In this document: positions 7,188 through 14,675 of the stretch, piece by piece
How positions within the stretch are numbered: the stretch's first letter is position 1
Layout: each line of letters begins with the position of its first letter
From: Ventricola sp051883735
GTDB taxonomy: Bacteria > Bacillota > Clostridia > Christensenellales > Aristaeellaceae
Reading direction: 5' to 3'
Assembly: GCA_051883735.1 (NCBI GenBank)
Contig: JBJEUH010000168.1
Span: forward strand, 1-49,363
DNA length: 49,363 nt
The notes under the pieces: generated by a model
Seen by the model: the letters and a program-made list of their open reading frames with translations, nothing else
What the model was told of the DNA's origin: nothing
Database searches by the model: none
Position numbers and translations under genes: made by a program

Positions 7188-8204
7188 ATCAAAGACCGCA
7201 TATTGACGCTGGCACTGCTGATCTCCCTCGTGCTTTTGTCGATTGTCTCGCTCTTCGTGGGCGTGATCGACCTCGACCTGTCCTCCCTGCTCTCCGGTCA
7301 TGCAGAGCAGCTGCGCATCCTGCTCATCTCCCGGCTGCCCCGCCTGCTGGCGGTGCTGTGCACCGGCGTGGGCATGAGCGTGGCAGGCCTGATCATGCAG
7401 CAGCTGTGCATGAACAAGTTCGTCTCGCCCACCACGGGCGCGACCATCTCCTCCGCGCAGCTGGGCATCCTGCTGGCGCTGCTGTTCATGCCGAAATCGA
7501 CGCTCTTGGGCCGCGCGCTCTTCGCCTTTGCCTGCGCGATTCTGGGCACATGGAGCTTCGTCTGGTTCATCCAGCGCATCCGGTTCAAGGATGTCGTCAT
7601 GGTGCCGCTGGTGGGCATCATGTTCAGCAACGTCATCGGCGGCGTGACCAACTACCTCGCCTACAAGTTTGACATGACGCAGGCGCTTTCCTCCTGGCTC
7701 GTAGGCCACTTCTCCATGGTCATCCGCGGGCGCTACGAGCTGGTATATCTGGTTGTGCCGCTGGTCGTGCTCGCGTTCATCTTCGCCAACCACTTCAACA
7801 TCGTCGGCATGGGCCGGGACTTTTCCAGCAACCTCGGCGTCAATTATAACCTCGTCCTGCTGATGGGCCTGACCATCGCCGCGATGATCACCGCGAGCGT
7901 CGTGGTCGTCGTCGGCTCCATCTCCTATATCGGGTTGATCGTGCCCAACCTCGTCGCCATGTTCAAGGGCGACAAGCTCCGCGGGACGCTGGTTGATACG
8001 GCGCTGCTCGGCGCGCTCTTCGTGCTCGCCTGCGACGTCATCGGGCGCATCGTCATCGCGCCGTATGAGCTGCCCATCGAGCTGATTATCGGCATCCTCG
8101 GCAGCCTGCTGTTCATCGCACTGCTCCTGTACAGGCTGCGCCACGGGCGCAAGGCGGTCAGGCCGGGCGCACTGTTTGCCAAGAAGGAGGAGACTGCGCC
8201 GTGA
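7188..8204 (+). CDS. FecCD-family ABC transporter permease (siderophore/iron import)
   Basis: This hydrophobic FecCD permease has about nine membrane helices. It contains the conserved SRLPRLLAVLCTGVGMSVAGLIMQ segment (split by family position) and the VGSISYIGLIVPN loop that contacts the ATPase. The frame opens after a stop at 7173. AAGGAGG (7174-7180) stands 7 bases before an in-frame ATC at 7188, giving the natural-looking N-terminus (M)KDRILTLALL. The next usual start, TTG at 7203, is 22 bases from the ribosome site. I therefore place the start at 7188 as a non-standard or mutated ATC, with TTG 7203 as the alternative. It is the first gene of a CeuBCDE/YclNOPQ-type operon. Confidence 0.88.
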   Translation: MKDRILTLALLISLVLLSIVSLFVGVIDLDLSSLLSGHAEQLRILLISRLPRLLAVLCTGVGMSVAGLIMQQLCMNKFVSPTTGATISSAQLGILLALLFMPKSTLLGRALFAFACAILGTWSFVWFIQRIRFKDVVMVPLVGIMFSNVIGGVTNYLAYKFDMTQALSSWLVGHFSMVIRGRYELVYLVVPLVVLAFIFANHFNIVGMGRDFSSNLGVNYNLVLLMGLTIAAMITASVVVVVGSISYIGLIVPNLVAMFKGDKLRGTLVDTALLGALFVLACDVIGRIVIAPYELPIELIIGILGSLLFIALLLYRLRHGRKAVRPGALFAKKEETAP

Positions 8205-9178
8205 TAAAACCCCGCAATCGCAGCCAGACGAAAAAGCTGCTCGTGCTCGCCGCGCTGTCCCTGCTGGCGGTCGCGGCCTACATGCTGGTGAACGTCAATT
8301 TCGCCAAGCCGAAGCTGTTCCAGTACGCCATGCGCCTGCGCACGCCGAAGGTGATGGCAATGGTCATCACGGCCTTTGCCATCGGCGGCGCGTCCATCGT
8401 CTTTCAATCCGTCATCAATAACACCATCGTCACCCCCTGCCTGCTGGGCATGAATTCGCTGTACACGCTCATTCACACGGCTGTTGTGTTCGCAGCAGGC
8501 TCGACCAGCCTGCTGGCGACCCACGCCAACGCGGCCTTCGCGGTCGATCTCATCATTATGTCGGTCGTCGCCACGACGGTGTACGGGTTTCTGTTTAAGA
8601 AAACCGGGCACAACGTCCTGTATGTGCTGCTTATCGGCACTGTGCTCAGCTCGTTCTTCGGCAGCATGCAGTCCACGATGACGCGCATCATGGACCCCAA
8701 CGAGTACGACAACCTGCTCGCCACGCTGGTCGCCAGCTTCAGCAACATCAACGCAGAGATCATCCTGCTCAGCGTGCTCGTGCTCGCCGGGATCGTCATC
8801 GTGCTGCGCAGGGAGCTGGCCCTGCTCGACGTACTGACGCTGGGCAAGGAGCAGGCCATCAACCTCGGCGTTGATTACGACCGGTGCATCCGCCGCCTTC
8901 TGCTGGGCGTCACCGTGTGCATCGCCGTCGCCACCGCGATGGTCGGCCCCATCTCCTTCCTCGGCCTGATCATCGCCAACCTCGCCCGCCAGCTTCTCAA
9001 AACCTATCGCCACACGCAGCTCATTCTCGGCTCGGCGCTCTTCGGCGTCATCGTGCTGGTGGGCGGGCAGCTCATCGTCGAGCACGTGTACAGCTATGCC
9101 ATTCCCGTAAGCGTATTCATCACCATCGGCGGCGGCGTGTACTTCCTGTACCTGCTGCTGCGCACAAGGAGGACGTAA
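8201..9178 (+). CDS. FecCD-family ABC transporter permease, second subunit
   Basis: This is a 325-residue multi-pass FecCD permease that starts with GTG at 8201 and overlaps the first permease stop by 4 bases. It has the family's RTPKVMAMVITAFAIGGA and the VGPISFLGLIIANLAR coupling segment near residue 245. With its partner it forms the heterodimeric channel that takes iron-siderophore from the binding protein across the membrane. Gene order (permease, permease, ATPase, binding protein) matches the CeuBCDE and YclNOPQ systems for catecholate-type siderophores. Substrate identity is not visible from sequence. Confidence 0.9.
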   Translation: MIKPRNRSQTKKLLVLAALSLLAVAAYMLVNVNFAKPKLFQYAMRLRTPKVMAMVITAFAIGGASIVFQSVINNTIVTPCLLGMNSLYTLIHTAVVFAAGSTSLLATHANAAFAVDLIIMSVVATTVYGFLFKKTGHNVLYVLLIGTVLSSFFGSMQSTMTRIMDPNEYDNLLATLVASFSNINAEIILLSVLVLAGIVIVLRRELALLDVLTLGKEQAINLGVDYDRCIRRLLLGVTVCIAVATAMVGPISFLGLIIANLARQLLKTYRHTQLILGSALFGVIVLVGGQLIVEHVYSYAIPVSVFITIGGGVYFLYLLLRTRRT

Positions 9179-9181
9179 GCC

Positions 9182-9937
9182 ATGATGAACATCAAGCAGC
9201 TGACCAAGCGCTACGACGGAAAGACGGTCGTCGATGGCGTCAGCTTTGAGATTCCCAAGGGCAAGGTGCTCTCCCTGATCGGCCCCAACGGCGCGGGCAA
9301 ATCCACCGTGATGGGGATGCTCTCCCGCCTGATCGCCCGCGACAGCGGCCTGGTCGATTTCGAGGGCGCGGACATCGCCCGCTGGAAAAGCCGGGAGCTT
9401 TCCAAGCGCCTTGCCATCCTCACACAGACCAACAGCGTGCAGATGAAGCTGACCGTGCGCGAGCTGGTCGCCTTCGGGCGCTTCCCCTACTCCGGCAGCC
9501 ATCCGACGGCGGAGGACCAGGAAATCATCGACCGCGCCATCCGCTATATGGAGCTGACCCCGTTTGAGGATCAGTTCATCGACGAGCTCTCCGGCGGGCA
9601 GCGTCAGCGCGCCTACATCGCCATGGTGATCGCCCAGGATACCGAGTACATCCTGCTCGATGAGCCGACCAACAACCTGGACATCTACCATGCGACCAAC
9701 ATGATGAGAATTGTCCGCCGCCTGTGCGATGAGCTGGGCAAGACGGTGATTCTGGTGCTGCATGAAATCAACTATGCGGCATTCTATTCCGACTACATCT
9801 GTGCGTTTGTGGGCGGAAGGATCGCGAAGTTCGGCACGGTCAAGGAGGTGATGACGAAGGAGAACCTGCGCTCCATCTACAACGTGGATTTCGAGATGAT
9901 GGAGATTCAGGGCAAGCCGCTCTCGATCTACTATTGA
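9182..9937 (+). CDS. ABC transporter ATP-binding protein (iron-siderophore)
   Basis: This is a 251-residue ABC ATPase. Walker A is GPNGAGKST at about 34-42, the signature is LSGGQ at 136-140, Walker B is ILLDEP at about 157-162, and the switch histidine lies in VLHEINYA. The ILTQTN Q-loop and the FGRFPYSGSHPT segment are typical of FecE/CeuD/YclP-type ATPases. An AAGGAGG site precedes the ATG at 9182, which is followed directly by a second ATG. It powers the two permeases encoded just upstream. Confidence 0.93.
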   Translation: MMNIKQLTKRYDGKTVVDGVSFEIPKGKVLSLIGPNGAGKSTVMGMLSRLIARDSGLVDFEGADIARWKSRELSKRLAILTQTNSVQMKLTVRELVAFGRFPYSGSHPTAEDQEIIDRAIRYMELTPFEDQFIDELSGGQRQRAYIAMVIAQDTEYILLDEPTNNLDIYHATNMMRIVRRLCDELGKTVILVLHEINYAAFYSDYICAFVGGRIAKFGTVKEVMTKENLRSIYNVDFEMMEIQGKPLSIYY

Positions 9938-9979
9938 ACGCACCATTTTCAGTACTTTTTTGGAAAAGGAGTTACCATT

Positions 9980-10921
9980 ATGAAGAAGATCATTTCCCTG
10001 CTGCTTGGCGCCCTTCTGCTGGTAGGCAGCGCCTCCGCTCTGGCGGATGAAACCGTGACCATCACCGCGCTGAACGGGCAAAACGAGGCTGTCGAGCTGA
10101 CGGTTCCCTATAATCCGCAGCGCATCGCCATCCTAGACATGGCTGCGCTGGACATCCTTGACAACCTCGGCCTGTCCGACCGCGTCGTCGGCAGCGCGAG
10201 CACGACGCTTTCCTATCTTCAGGAGATCGTCTCCCGCGACGGCGTCGCCAAGCTGGGCACCATCAAGGAGGCCGATCTGGAAGCTGTGATGGCGTGCGAG
10301 CCGGACATTATCTTCATCGGCGGTCGCCTGAGCAAGTTCTACGATGCGCTGAGTGAGATCGCTCCGGTCGTCTACCTGAGCACCGATCTCGAGCTGGGCC
10401 TCGTGGAGAGCACCCGCAACAATGCGGCGACCATCGCCTCCATCTTCGGCCTGACCGGCGAGATCGACGCCCTGATGGCGGACTTTGACGCGCGCATCGA
10501 GGCGCTGCGTACGTTCGCCGCAGACAAGACCGCTATCGTCAGCATGGTAACCAGCGGCGGCTTTAACGTGCTGGGCAACGACGGGCGATGCTCGCTCATT
10601 GGCCGCGAGGTTGGCTTTGACAACATCGGCGTGGACGCGAACATCGACACCTCGACCCACGGCAACGAGGCCTCCTTCGAGTTCGTCGTGCAGAAGAATC
10701 CGGACTACATCTTCGTGATGGACCGTGATGCGGCCATTGGCACGGAGGGCGCGCAGCTCGCCAAAGAGGTGGTTGAAAACGAGCTGGTCATGGACACGGA
10801 TGCCTACAGGAACGGCCGCATCGTCTACCTCGCCCACCCCGCCGTGTGGTACACCGCCGAGGGCGGCATCTCCGCGCTTGACATGATGCTCTCTGATCTG
10901 GAGAGCGCGCTGCTCCAGTAA
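9980..10921 (+). CDS. Iron-siderophore substrate-binding protein without lipobox cysteine
   Basis: This 313-residue periplasmic-binding-protein-like fold (CeuE/YclQ/FatB type) has PQRIAILDMAALDILDNLG and EADLEAVMACEPDIIFIGGR typical of the family. The N-terminus is a signal peptide, but where Gram-positive homologues carry a lipobox cysteine this protein reads LLVGS, with Ser at residue 17 (codon AGC, one base from TGC). An alternative cleavage after ALA at residue 22 is plausible. It may thus be secreted freely or held by another means. It is the last gene of the importer operon, followed by a terminator. Confidence 0.9.
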   Translation: MKKIISLLLGALLLVGSASALADETVTITALNGQNEAVELTVPYNPQRIAILDMAALDILDNLGLSDRVVGSASTTLSYLQEIVSRDGVAKLGTIKEADLEAVMACEPDIIFIGGRLSKFYDALSEIAPVVYLSTDLELGLVESTRNNAATIASIFGLTGEIDALMADFDARIEALRTFAADKTAIVSMVTSGGFNVLGNDGRCSLIGREVGFDNIGVDANIDTSTHGNEASFEFVVQKNPDYIFVMDRDAAIGTEGAQLAKEVVENELVMDTDAYRNGRIVYLAHPAVWYTAEGGISALDMMLSDLESALLQ

Positions 10922-10935
10922 CCCCTTATTTTTTA

Positions 10936-10978
10936 GGAATTCCGTCCCTGCATTCTTTTGCAGGGCGGGATTTCCTTT
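10936..10978 (+). terminator. Terminator of the iron importer operon
   Basis: GGAATTCCGTCCCTGC pairs imperfectly with GCAGGGCGGGATTTCC across an 8-base loop and is followed by TTTAT. It starts 15 bases after the binding-protein stop. Confidence 0.75.
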
Positions 10979-11248
10979 ATTCAAACGTGTTTCATCCACC
11001 CCGGTGTTGATTGATAAATGACTAGATGACAGCAAGCAATGCTTCCTTCATGAATTTCGGATGCTATGCTTGTTGAGGGAATGCCCCCCAATCCCCCCCA
11101 AGCGAAAACCGATGGTTTTCTCAAGCGCTCCTTTGGAGCTTATGGGATACGCATCGAAATGCGAATTGGCAAAGGGACCTCCTCCGGCACCGGTATGCAC
11201 CCGTCCCTGAATCCACTTCTTTTGTGCCTCTCTTTCAGCTCAACGAAA
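10979..11248. other. Intergenic stretch at the left end of the conjugative element
   Basis: I see no convincing gene in this stretch. It holds the 10-mer TGATTGATAA at 11008-11017, whose inverse TTATCAATCA lies at 32720-32729 beside the truncated spoIVB, and a small GAAAACC-GAT-GGTTTTC hairpin at about 11105-11121. No integrase fragment or spoIVB 3' fragment was found here. Confidence 0.4.
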
Positions 11249-11512
11249 TCATTCTCTTCGCTTCATTCTCAAAACCCTTTGCCGCAGATCATCCGCCTGC
11301 TCTTTGGTGATGATCCCCTCAATCTCAGCGTAATTCACATCAGCGTTCAGTTCGCACCAGATCGTATCCCAGCGCATGTCACATCTTCCGCTGTCCTCAA
11401 TTTCCCATGAACGCTTCATGGCTTCCACCTCTTTTTGAAGCCATGAAGGCAAACCCTGTTCAAGGCGGCTCTGATCATCATGCAATTCCGTTGCCCGTTC
11501 ATCCCTCATCAT
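11249..11512 (-). CDS. Small hypothetical protein of the conjugative element
   Basis: This is an 87-residue acidic, soluble, helical protein containing LPSWLQKEVEAMKRSWE and YAEIEGIITKEQADDLRQRVL. Short proteins of this type occur downstream of relaxases in Tn1549-like elements, but the function is not known. The start overlaps the stop of the membrane protein upstream by 4 bases, so both are translated from one message. It is the last recognisable gene of the element on this side. Confidence 0.6.
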   Translation of the reverse strand: MMRDERATELHDDQSRLEQGLPSWLQKEVEAMKRSWEIEDSGRCDMRWDTIWCELNADVNYAEIEGIITKEQADDLRQRVLRMKRRE

Positions 11513-11796
11513 CCGTCAATCACCCTTCCCAGCCTTTCGCTTGCCGCTTCCAGCAAAAGCTCGATTCCTACTGCTGCAACCTGAAGCAAAAGAATCGCTG
11601 CTTCACAGCACACGAATATCGCCACATCCGTCCATCGCTGCCCAATCGCCGCAACCACGCCAAGCACAATGCCCAGCAGCATCGCCAGCCCGATCACCAC
11701 CGACGACAGGTTGGATACCACCTTGAACAGAAGCAGCATCAGCGTAACCGCCAGCCAAATCGGAAGAACCATCAGCTTCACGATCCATCTCGTCAT
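11509..11796 (-). CDS. Small membrane protein of the conjugative element
   Basis: The protein is 95 residues from the ATG at 11796, which is preceded by AGAGGTGAGGAAAAG. A 27-codon in-frame extension upstream lacks a ribosome site and runs toward the terminator hairpin. Two or three hydrophobic helices are predicted (PIWLAVTLMLLLFKVV, VVIGLAMLLGIVLGVVAAIG, VAIFVCCEAAILLLQVAAVG). The family is unknown. It lies downstream of the relaxase, behind a strong hairpin, and is coupled to the 87-residue gene. Confidence 0.65.
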   Translation of the reverse strand: MTRWIVKLMVLPIWLAVTLMLLLFKVVSNLSSVVIGLAMLLGIVLGVVAAIGQRWTDVAIFVCCEAAILLLQVAAVGIELLLEAASERLGRVIDG

Positions 11797-11860
11797 CTTT
11801 TCCTCACCTCTTGCCCTGATTGTAAAAAACTCTACTTGTTTTCGCAAGGATACAAAAAAC

Positions 11861-11939
11861 AAGCCTCTCAGACGCATTTTCAGAATCGTCAGGGTGCAAT
11901 TCCCTGTTCAGTGCTTCTGAAAATCGCTCTGAGAGGCTT
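11861..11939. terminator. Long bidirectional hairpin after the relaxase
   Basis: AAGCCTCTCAGACGCATTTT (from 11861) pairs with AAAATCGCTCTGAGAGGCTT (ending 11939) with a few mismatches and outer T/A runs on both strands. A nested CAGGG/CCCTG stem sits in the loop at 11890-11906. The stem ends exactly at the ancestral stop codon of the relaxase (TAA at 11939-11941), supporting that codon as the original gene end. Confidence 0.7.
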
Positions 11940-12052
11940 TATTTGGTTCGTGTCTTTTCCTTTATATTCTCCCTATCTGTGTCCTCACGCAGAATCCGCT
12001 CGACGTTTTCCCGAACGACGAGCAGCTCCCGCATTTCATCACGGGCAGTTCG
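11939..12052 (-). pseudogene. Orphaned C-terminal codons of the relaxase
   Basis: After the relaxase stop (TAA at 12053-12055) the same frame stays open for 37 codons to a second TAA. The residues include RTARDEMRELLVVRENVERI, which look like the coiled, basic C-terminal tail seen on Tn1549-type relaxases. A Tyr codon (TAT or TAC) changed to TAA would explain this. The segment is untranslated unless the stop is read through. Confidence 0.6.
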
Positions 12053-13348
12053 TTATGCCTGATAGCTTTGAGCCTTCTCCGCTTTCAGCCGTTCGATCTC
12101 TGCTTTCAGCGCCTGACCGGACGGCAGCTTCTTCATACAGTGCTCGTTGAAATACCGCTTTGCCTCGCGCTGCATCGCAATCTCTGCTTCATGCGCTTCC
12201 AGAAAAGCGCGCGGATAACCGAGACGCTTGTATTCCGCGAACACATCCTTCGTGCGCATGTAGCTGATAACCTGATTGCGCATTTCAGCCGCTTCCTTCA
12301 TTTGCCTGTCCAGTGCCCGGCTCTGTTCCAGCAGCTTATGGACGTTCGCTGAGGCTTCATCCGCCCGTACCCGCAGCTCATCGACATTGGAAAACCCGTG
12401 CTCGCTCAGATAGGTAATCGTCTTTGCGAGCTGCTTCGCATTGAACACCTTCGCCCATCGCGCATAGCCCGCTCCCTTTCCGGCTTGGAGTTTGGCTTCG
12501 ACATCGACCAGAAGGCTGACAGGCTTCTCCGTCCGCACAGCCTTGTGCTTCTTCGCAGGCGCGTGTGCGCGGGTTCCGGCAATCACCGCGGTCAGCGATT
12601 CCTTCGTATATGCCTCGCCCAACGTATCCAGCCGGACGAACCGCTTCTGTCCAGCCTTGCGGAAGGAGGGCTGCTTGCCCCGCTTGATCTCGTATCCGTC
12701 ACTTTCAAGCAGAGCAAGCAGCGCATCGAAACTCCCCGGCTTCTTTTCCAGCGCACCATCCATAGCGCAGCGCAGCAGGTCGCGGTGCGAGGGCTTACGG
12801 CTGTCCCCCAGCCATTGAACATACGCTTTCCCGTGGCGCTCCGGCTGCTCGATGACAGACTTGCCGTGCTCTACGCAGATCATATCGGACAGGCGGCGAA
12901 TGGCCAGCGACGACCATAAGAAATTGCGGAACTTGTGCGTGCAGTCCAGCGAAATGGCGTTCCAGATGATGTGATTATGTATATGGTGCCTGTCCACATG
13001 CGTTGAGACGATATAAGCATGATTGCCCTTCAGGAAGCGGTCTGCAAACTCGCAGCCCATCCGGTTGGCTTCCTCCGGCGTAATCTCTCCCGGCGCAAAG
13101 GACTGACGCATGTGATAAGCAAGCACTTCATTCGGATACTCCCGCCCCGTGAGCGTCCTGTATTCTCGCCTGGACAGCGCAAACTCGGCATCCGCTGTCT
13201 CCGGCGCACAGGCGAAGGAAGATACATACGCTCCACCGTTCGTCTTGGCCGGATTGGTCATGTAGTCTATGCGCTTTTTGAGCGCCTGGCGTGCAGACTT
13301 TCCCTTCTGCTCGTGAATGGTCAGAATTCCTGTCGCCGCGATACGCAT
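12053..13348 (-). CDS. Relaxase, MobA/VirD2-like (C-terminally truncated)
   Basis: This is a 431-residue DNA-nicking enzyme of conjugative mobilisation. The N-terminal domain has the metal-binding triad HIHNHIIWN at about 130-138 and the upstream DYMTNPAKTNGG and YVS segments. The middle and C-terminal parts are helical and basic (KKHKAVRTEKP, LKAEIERLKAEKAQ). It starts at the ATG at 13348 behind GGGGGG. It acts with MobC at the oriT, which I cannot locate. It ends at a TAA followed by 37 more open codons in the same frame, so the protein lacks its tail. The nuclease domain is intact. Confidence 0.88.
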   Translation of the reverse strand: MRIAATGILTIHEQKGKSARQALKKRIDYMTNPAKTNGGAYVSSFACAPETADAEFALSRREYRTLTGREYPNEVLAYHMRQSFAPGEITPEEANRMGCEFADRFLKGNHAYIVSTHVDRHHIHNHIIWNAISLDCTHKFRNFLWSSLAIRRLSDMICVEHGKSVIEQPERHGKAYVQWLGDSRKPSHRDLLRCAMDGALEKKPGSFDALLALLESDGYEIKRGKQPSFRKAGQKRFVRLDTLGEAYTKESLTAVIAGTRAHAPAKKHKAVRTEKPVSLLVDVEAKLQAGKGAGYARWAKVFNAKQLAKTITYLSEHGFSNVDELRVRADEASANVHKLLEQSRALDRQMKEAAEMRNQVISYMRTKDVFAEYKRLGYPRAFLEAHEAEIAMQREAKRYFNEHCMKKLPSGQALKAEIERLKAEKAQSYQA

Positions 13349-13451
13349 CCCCCCTGTTTTCTCTCGTCCTCAGAACGATACATGATCTTGATCCATTCAT
13401 CCAAAGCACCTATAATATGCAGTGATGAGCGTCAGGGAAGGAGAGAAGTAC

Positions 13452-13754
13452 ATGAACCATCGGGTATACTCATATGACGAGATTCGCACCATGGTCATCC
13501 CGATTCTCCGCCGCTACAATGCCGCGTATGCGCTGTTGTTTGGCTCCTACGCCAGAAACGAGGCCACTCCCCAATCCGACATCGACCTCATTGTCGTTGG
13601 AAAGGATTCCTTCAAACCCTTTGACATCTTCGCTATTGCCGAGGATCTGCACGAATGCAGCGGCAAGGCTGTCGATGTGTATGAAATCCGAGAGATCGAG
13701 CAGGATTCTCCCTTGTATCAGGCCATCATGTCAGAATGTGTGGTGCTCCGGTAA
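13452..13754 (+). CDS. Nucleotidyltransferase-domain protein (MNT-type)
   Basis: The protein is 100 residues from the ATG at 13452, with GGAAGGAGAG upstream. The motif GSYARNEATPQSDIDLIV gives the GS-x-DxD signature of minimal nucleotidyltransferases. Such proteins usually act as the antitoxin or AMP-transferring partner of a HEPN toxin. No HEPN gene is next to it. It is the only plus-strand gene inside the element and separates mobC from the relaxase gene, so it looks like a later insertion. It has its own terminator downstream. Confidence 0.8.
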   Translation: MNHRVYSYDEIRTMVIPILRRYNAAYALLFGSYARNEATPQSDIDLIVVGKDSFKPFDIFAIAEDLHECSGKAVDVYEIREIEQDSPLYQAIMSECVVLR

Positions 13755-13797
13755 ATCACCCCGCCTGCGTCCTATGTAAACTGTCATTGAAAAGCCC

Positions 13798-13834
13798 GCG
13801 CACCGCTTCACGTCCGAAGCGATGCGCTTTTTTT
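13798..13834 (+). terminator. Terminator of the MNT gene
   Basis: GCGCACCGCTTC (13798-13809) pairs with GAAGCGATGCGC (13816-13827), followed by seven T residues. Confidence 0.85.
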
Positions 13835-13849
13835 CATCTTCCCTGCCGC

Positions 13850-14191
13850 TCACGCAATCCTGCTCATCCTGTCCAGTATCCCATGCAGCTCCTCCCACAG
13901 CCGCTCCTGATTCTGGCAGACCTCCCGGACATCGACCTCGTAGATCTGCCCGCCCTCGTTCAGCTGCCTGGCCATCTGATTAACATTGTTGCTGGTATAG
14001 CGCATCAGGGAAACCAGCTCCTTCAGCTCCGGCAGGTCCATGCGCACGACGTACCCGTCCAGCGCCATCTTGCGCAGGTATGCGCTCATATTCCGTGTGC
14101 CCAGCAGCGCCATCTTCTGTTCAATGAGCCCGCGTTCCTCCTCAGTCACATAGAACTGCAGTGGAACGCTGCGGTCAAGATTGCGCGCCAT
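13850..14191 (-). CDS. Plasmid mobilisation relaxosome protein MobC-like
   Basis: The protein is 113 residues from the ATG at 14191. The N-terminal MARNLDRSVPLQFYVTEEER and the following NMSAYLRKMALDGYVV form the ribbon-helix-helix/MobC pattern, and NNVNQMARQLNEGGQIY is the conserved MobC core. MobC proteins help the relaxase open the oriT. The start overlaps the stop of the DUF3849 gene (TGATG), so it is translationally coupled. The relaxase that normally follows is displaced by the inserted MNT gene. Confidence 0.82.
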   Translation of the reverse strand: MARNLDRSVPLQFYVTEEERGLIEQKMALLGTRNMSAYLRKMALDGYVVRMDLPELKELVSLMRYTSNNVNQMARQLNEGGQIYEVDVREVCQNQERLWEELHGILDRMSRIA

Positions 14192-14675
14192 CACCTCACC
14201 GCCTCGTGCTTGCGCGCGGGCGCAGACTTCGTGCGCTCCGTCTTCGGCGCTTTGAGCGCATCCATCACGGACGGACGCTGCGCTTCCCGCTCCGCCCGGC
14301 GCGCCATGTCGATGAATCCGTCCAGGATGGCCGGATGGGAACTCACGACGAATACAAAGCGGTGATCGCCGCCCTTCTGCGGGTCTCCGGGGATGTCGAC
14401 CGGCTTGCCCATTCCCGGTTGCTGCGGGAAAAACGACCGTCCCAGTCCTTGACCTGCACCGTATTGGCCAGCACAAGCATCACGCGCTCCGTGCCGAACC
14501 GCTCCATGATCGGCTGCGCGATGCCCTTGGCCAGATGCCAGCCGTCAAAGTTCTTGGATATGGCTTCCTCGATGGCCTCCTTGCACGCCCTGTTCTCCTG
14601 CATGGATGCGCGGTAAGCGTCCAGCTCACCGTGTTCACGCGCATATTCTGCCGTCTGCCTGTAAATCTCCGTCAT
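14191..14675 (-). pseudogene. DUF3849-type protein, frameshifted
   Basis: The N-terminal frame (from the ATG at 14675) reads MTEIYRQTAEYAREHGELDA through VLANTVQVKDWDGRFSRSNR and then turns to nonsense. The adjacent frame resumes with KPVDIPGDPQKGGDHRFVFV and SHPAILDGFID and ends at 14191. A single-base deletion near 14402-14406 (GCAAG where GCNAAG is expected) joins the two halves into one protein of about 161 residues. DUF3849 proteins are common in Tn1549-like elements and have no known activity. The start overlaps the helicase stop by 4 bases. Confidence 0.7.

Noticed and set aside
7140..10081. Long minus-strand open frames (334 and 718 codons) opposite the iron importer
   Set aside because: They are rich in His, Asp, Glu and Gln in low-complexity runs, lack ribosome sites and lie antisense to clear FecCD, ATPase and binding-protein genes; they arise from the GC-rich codon pattern.
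10979..11248. Remaining 3' part of spoIVB or an integrase gene at the left end of the element
   Set aside because: I searched both strands for an SGSPI-like stretch or recombinase motifs and found none.
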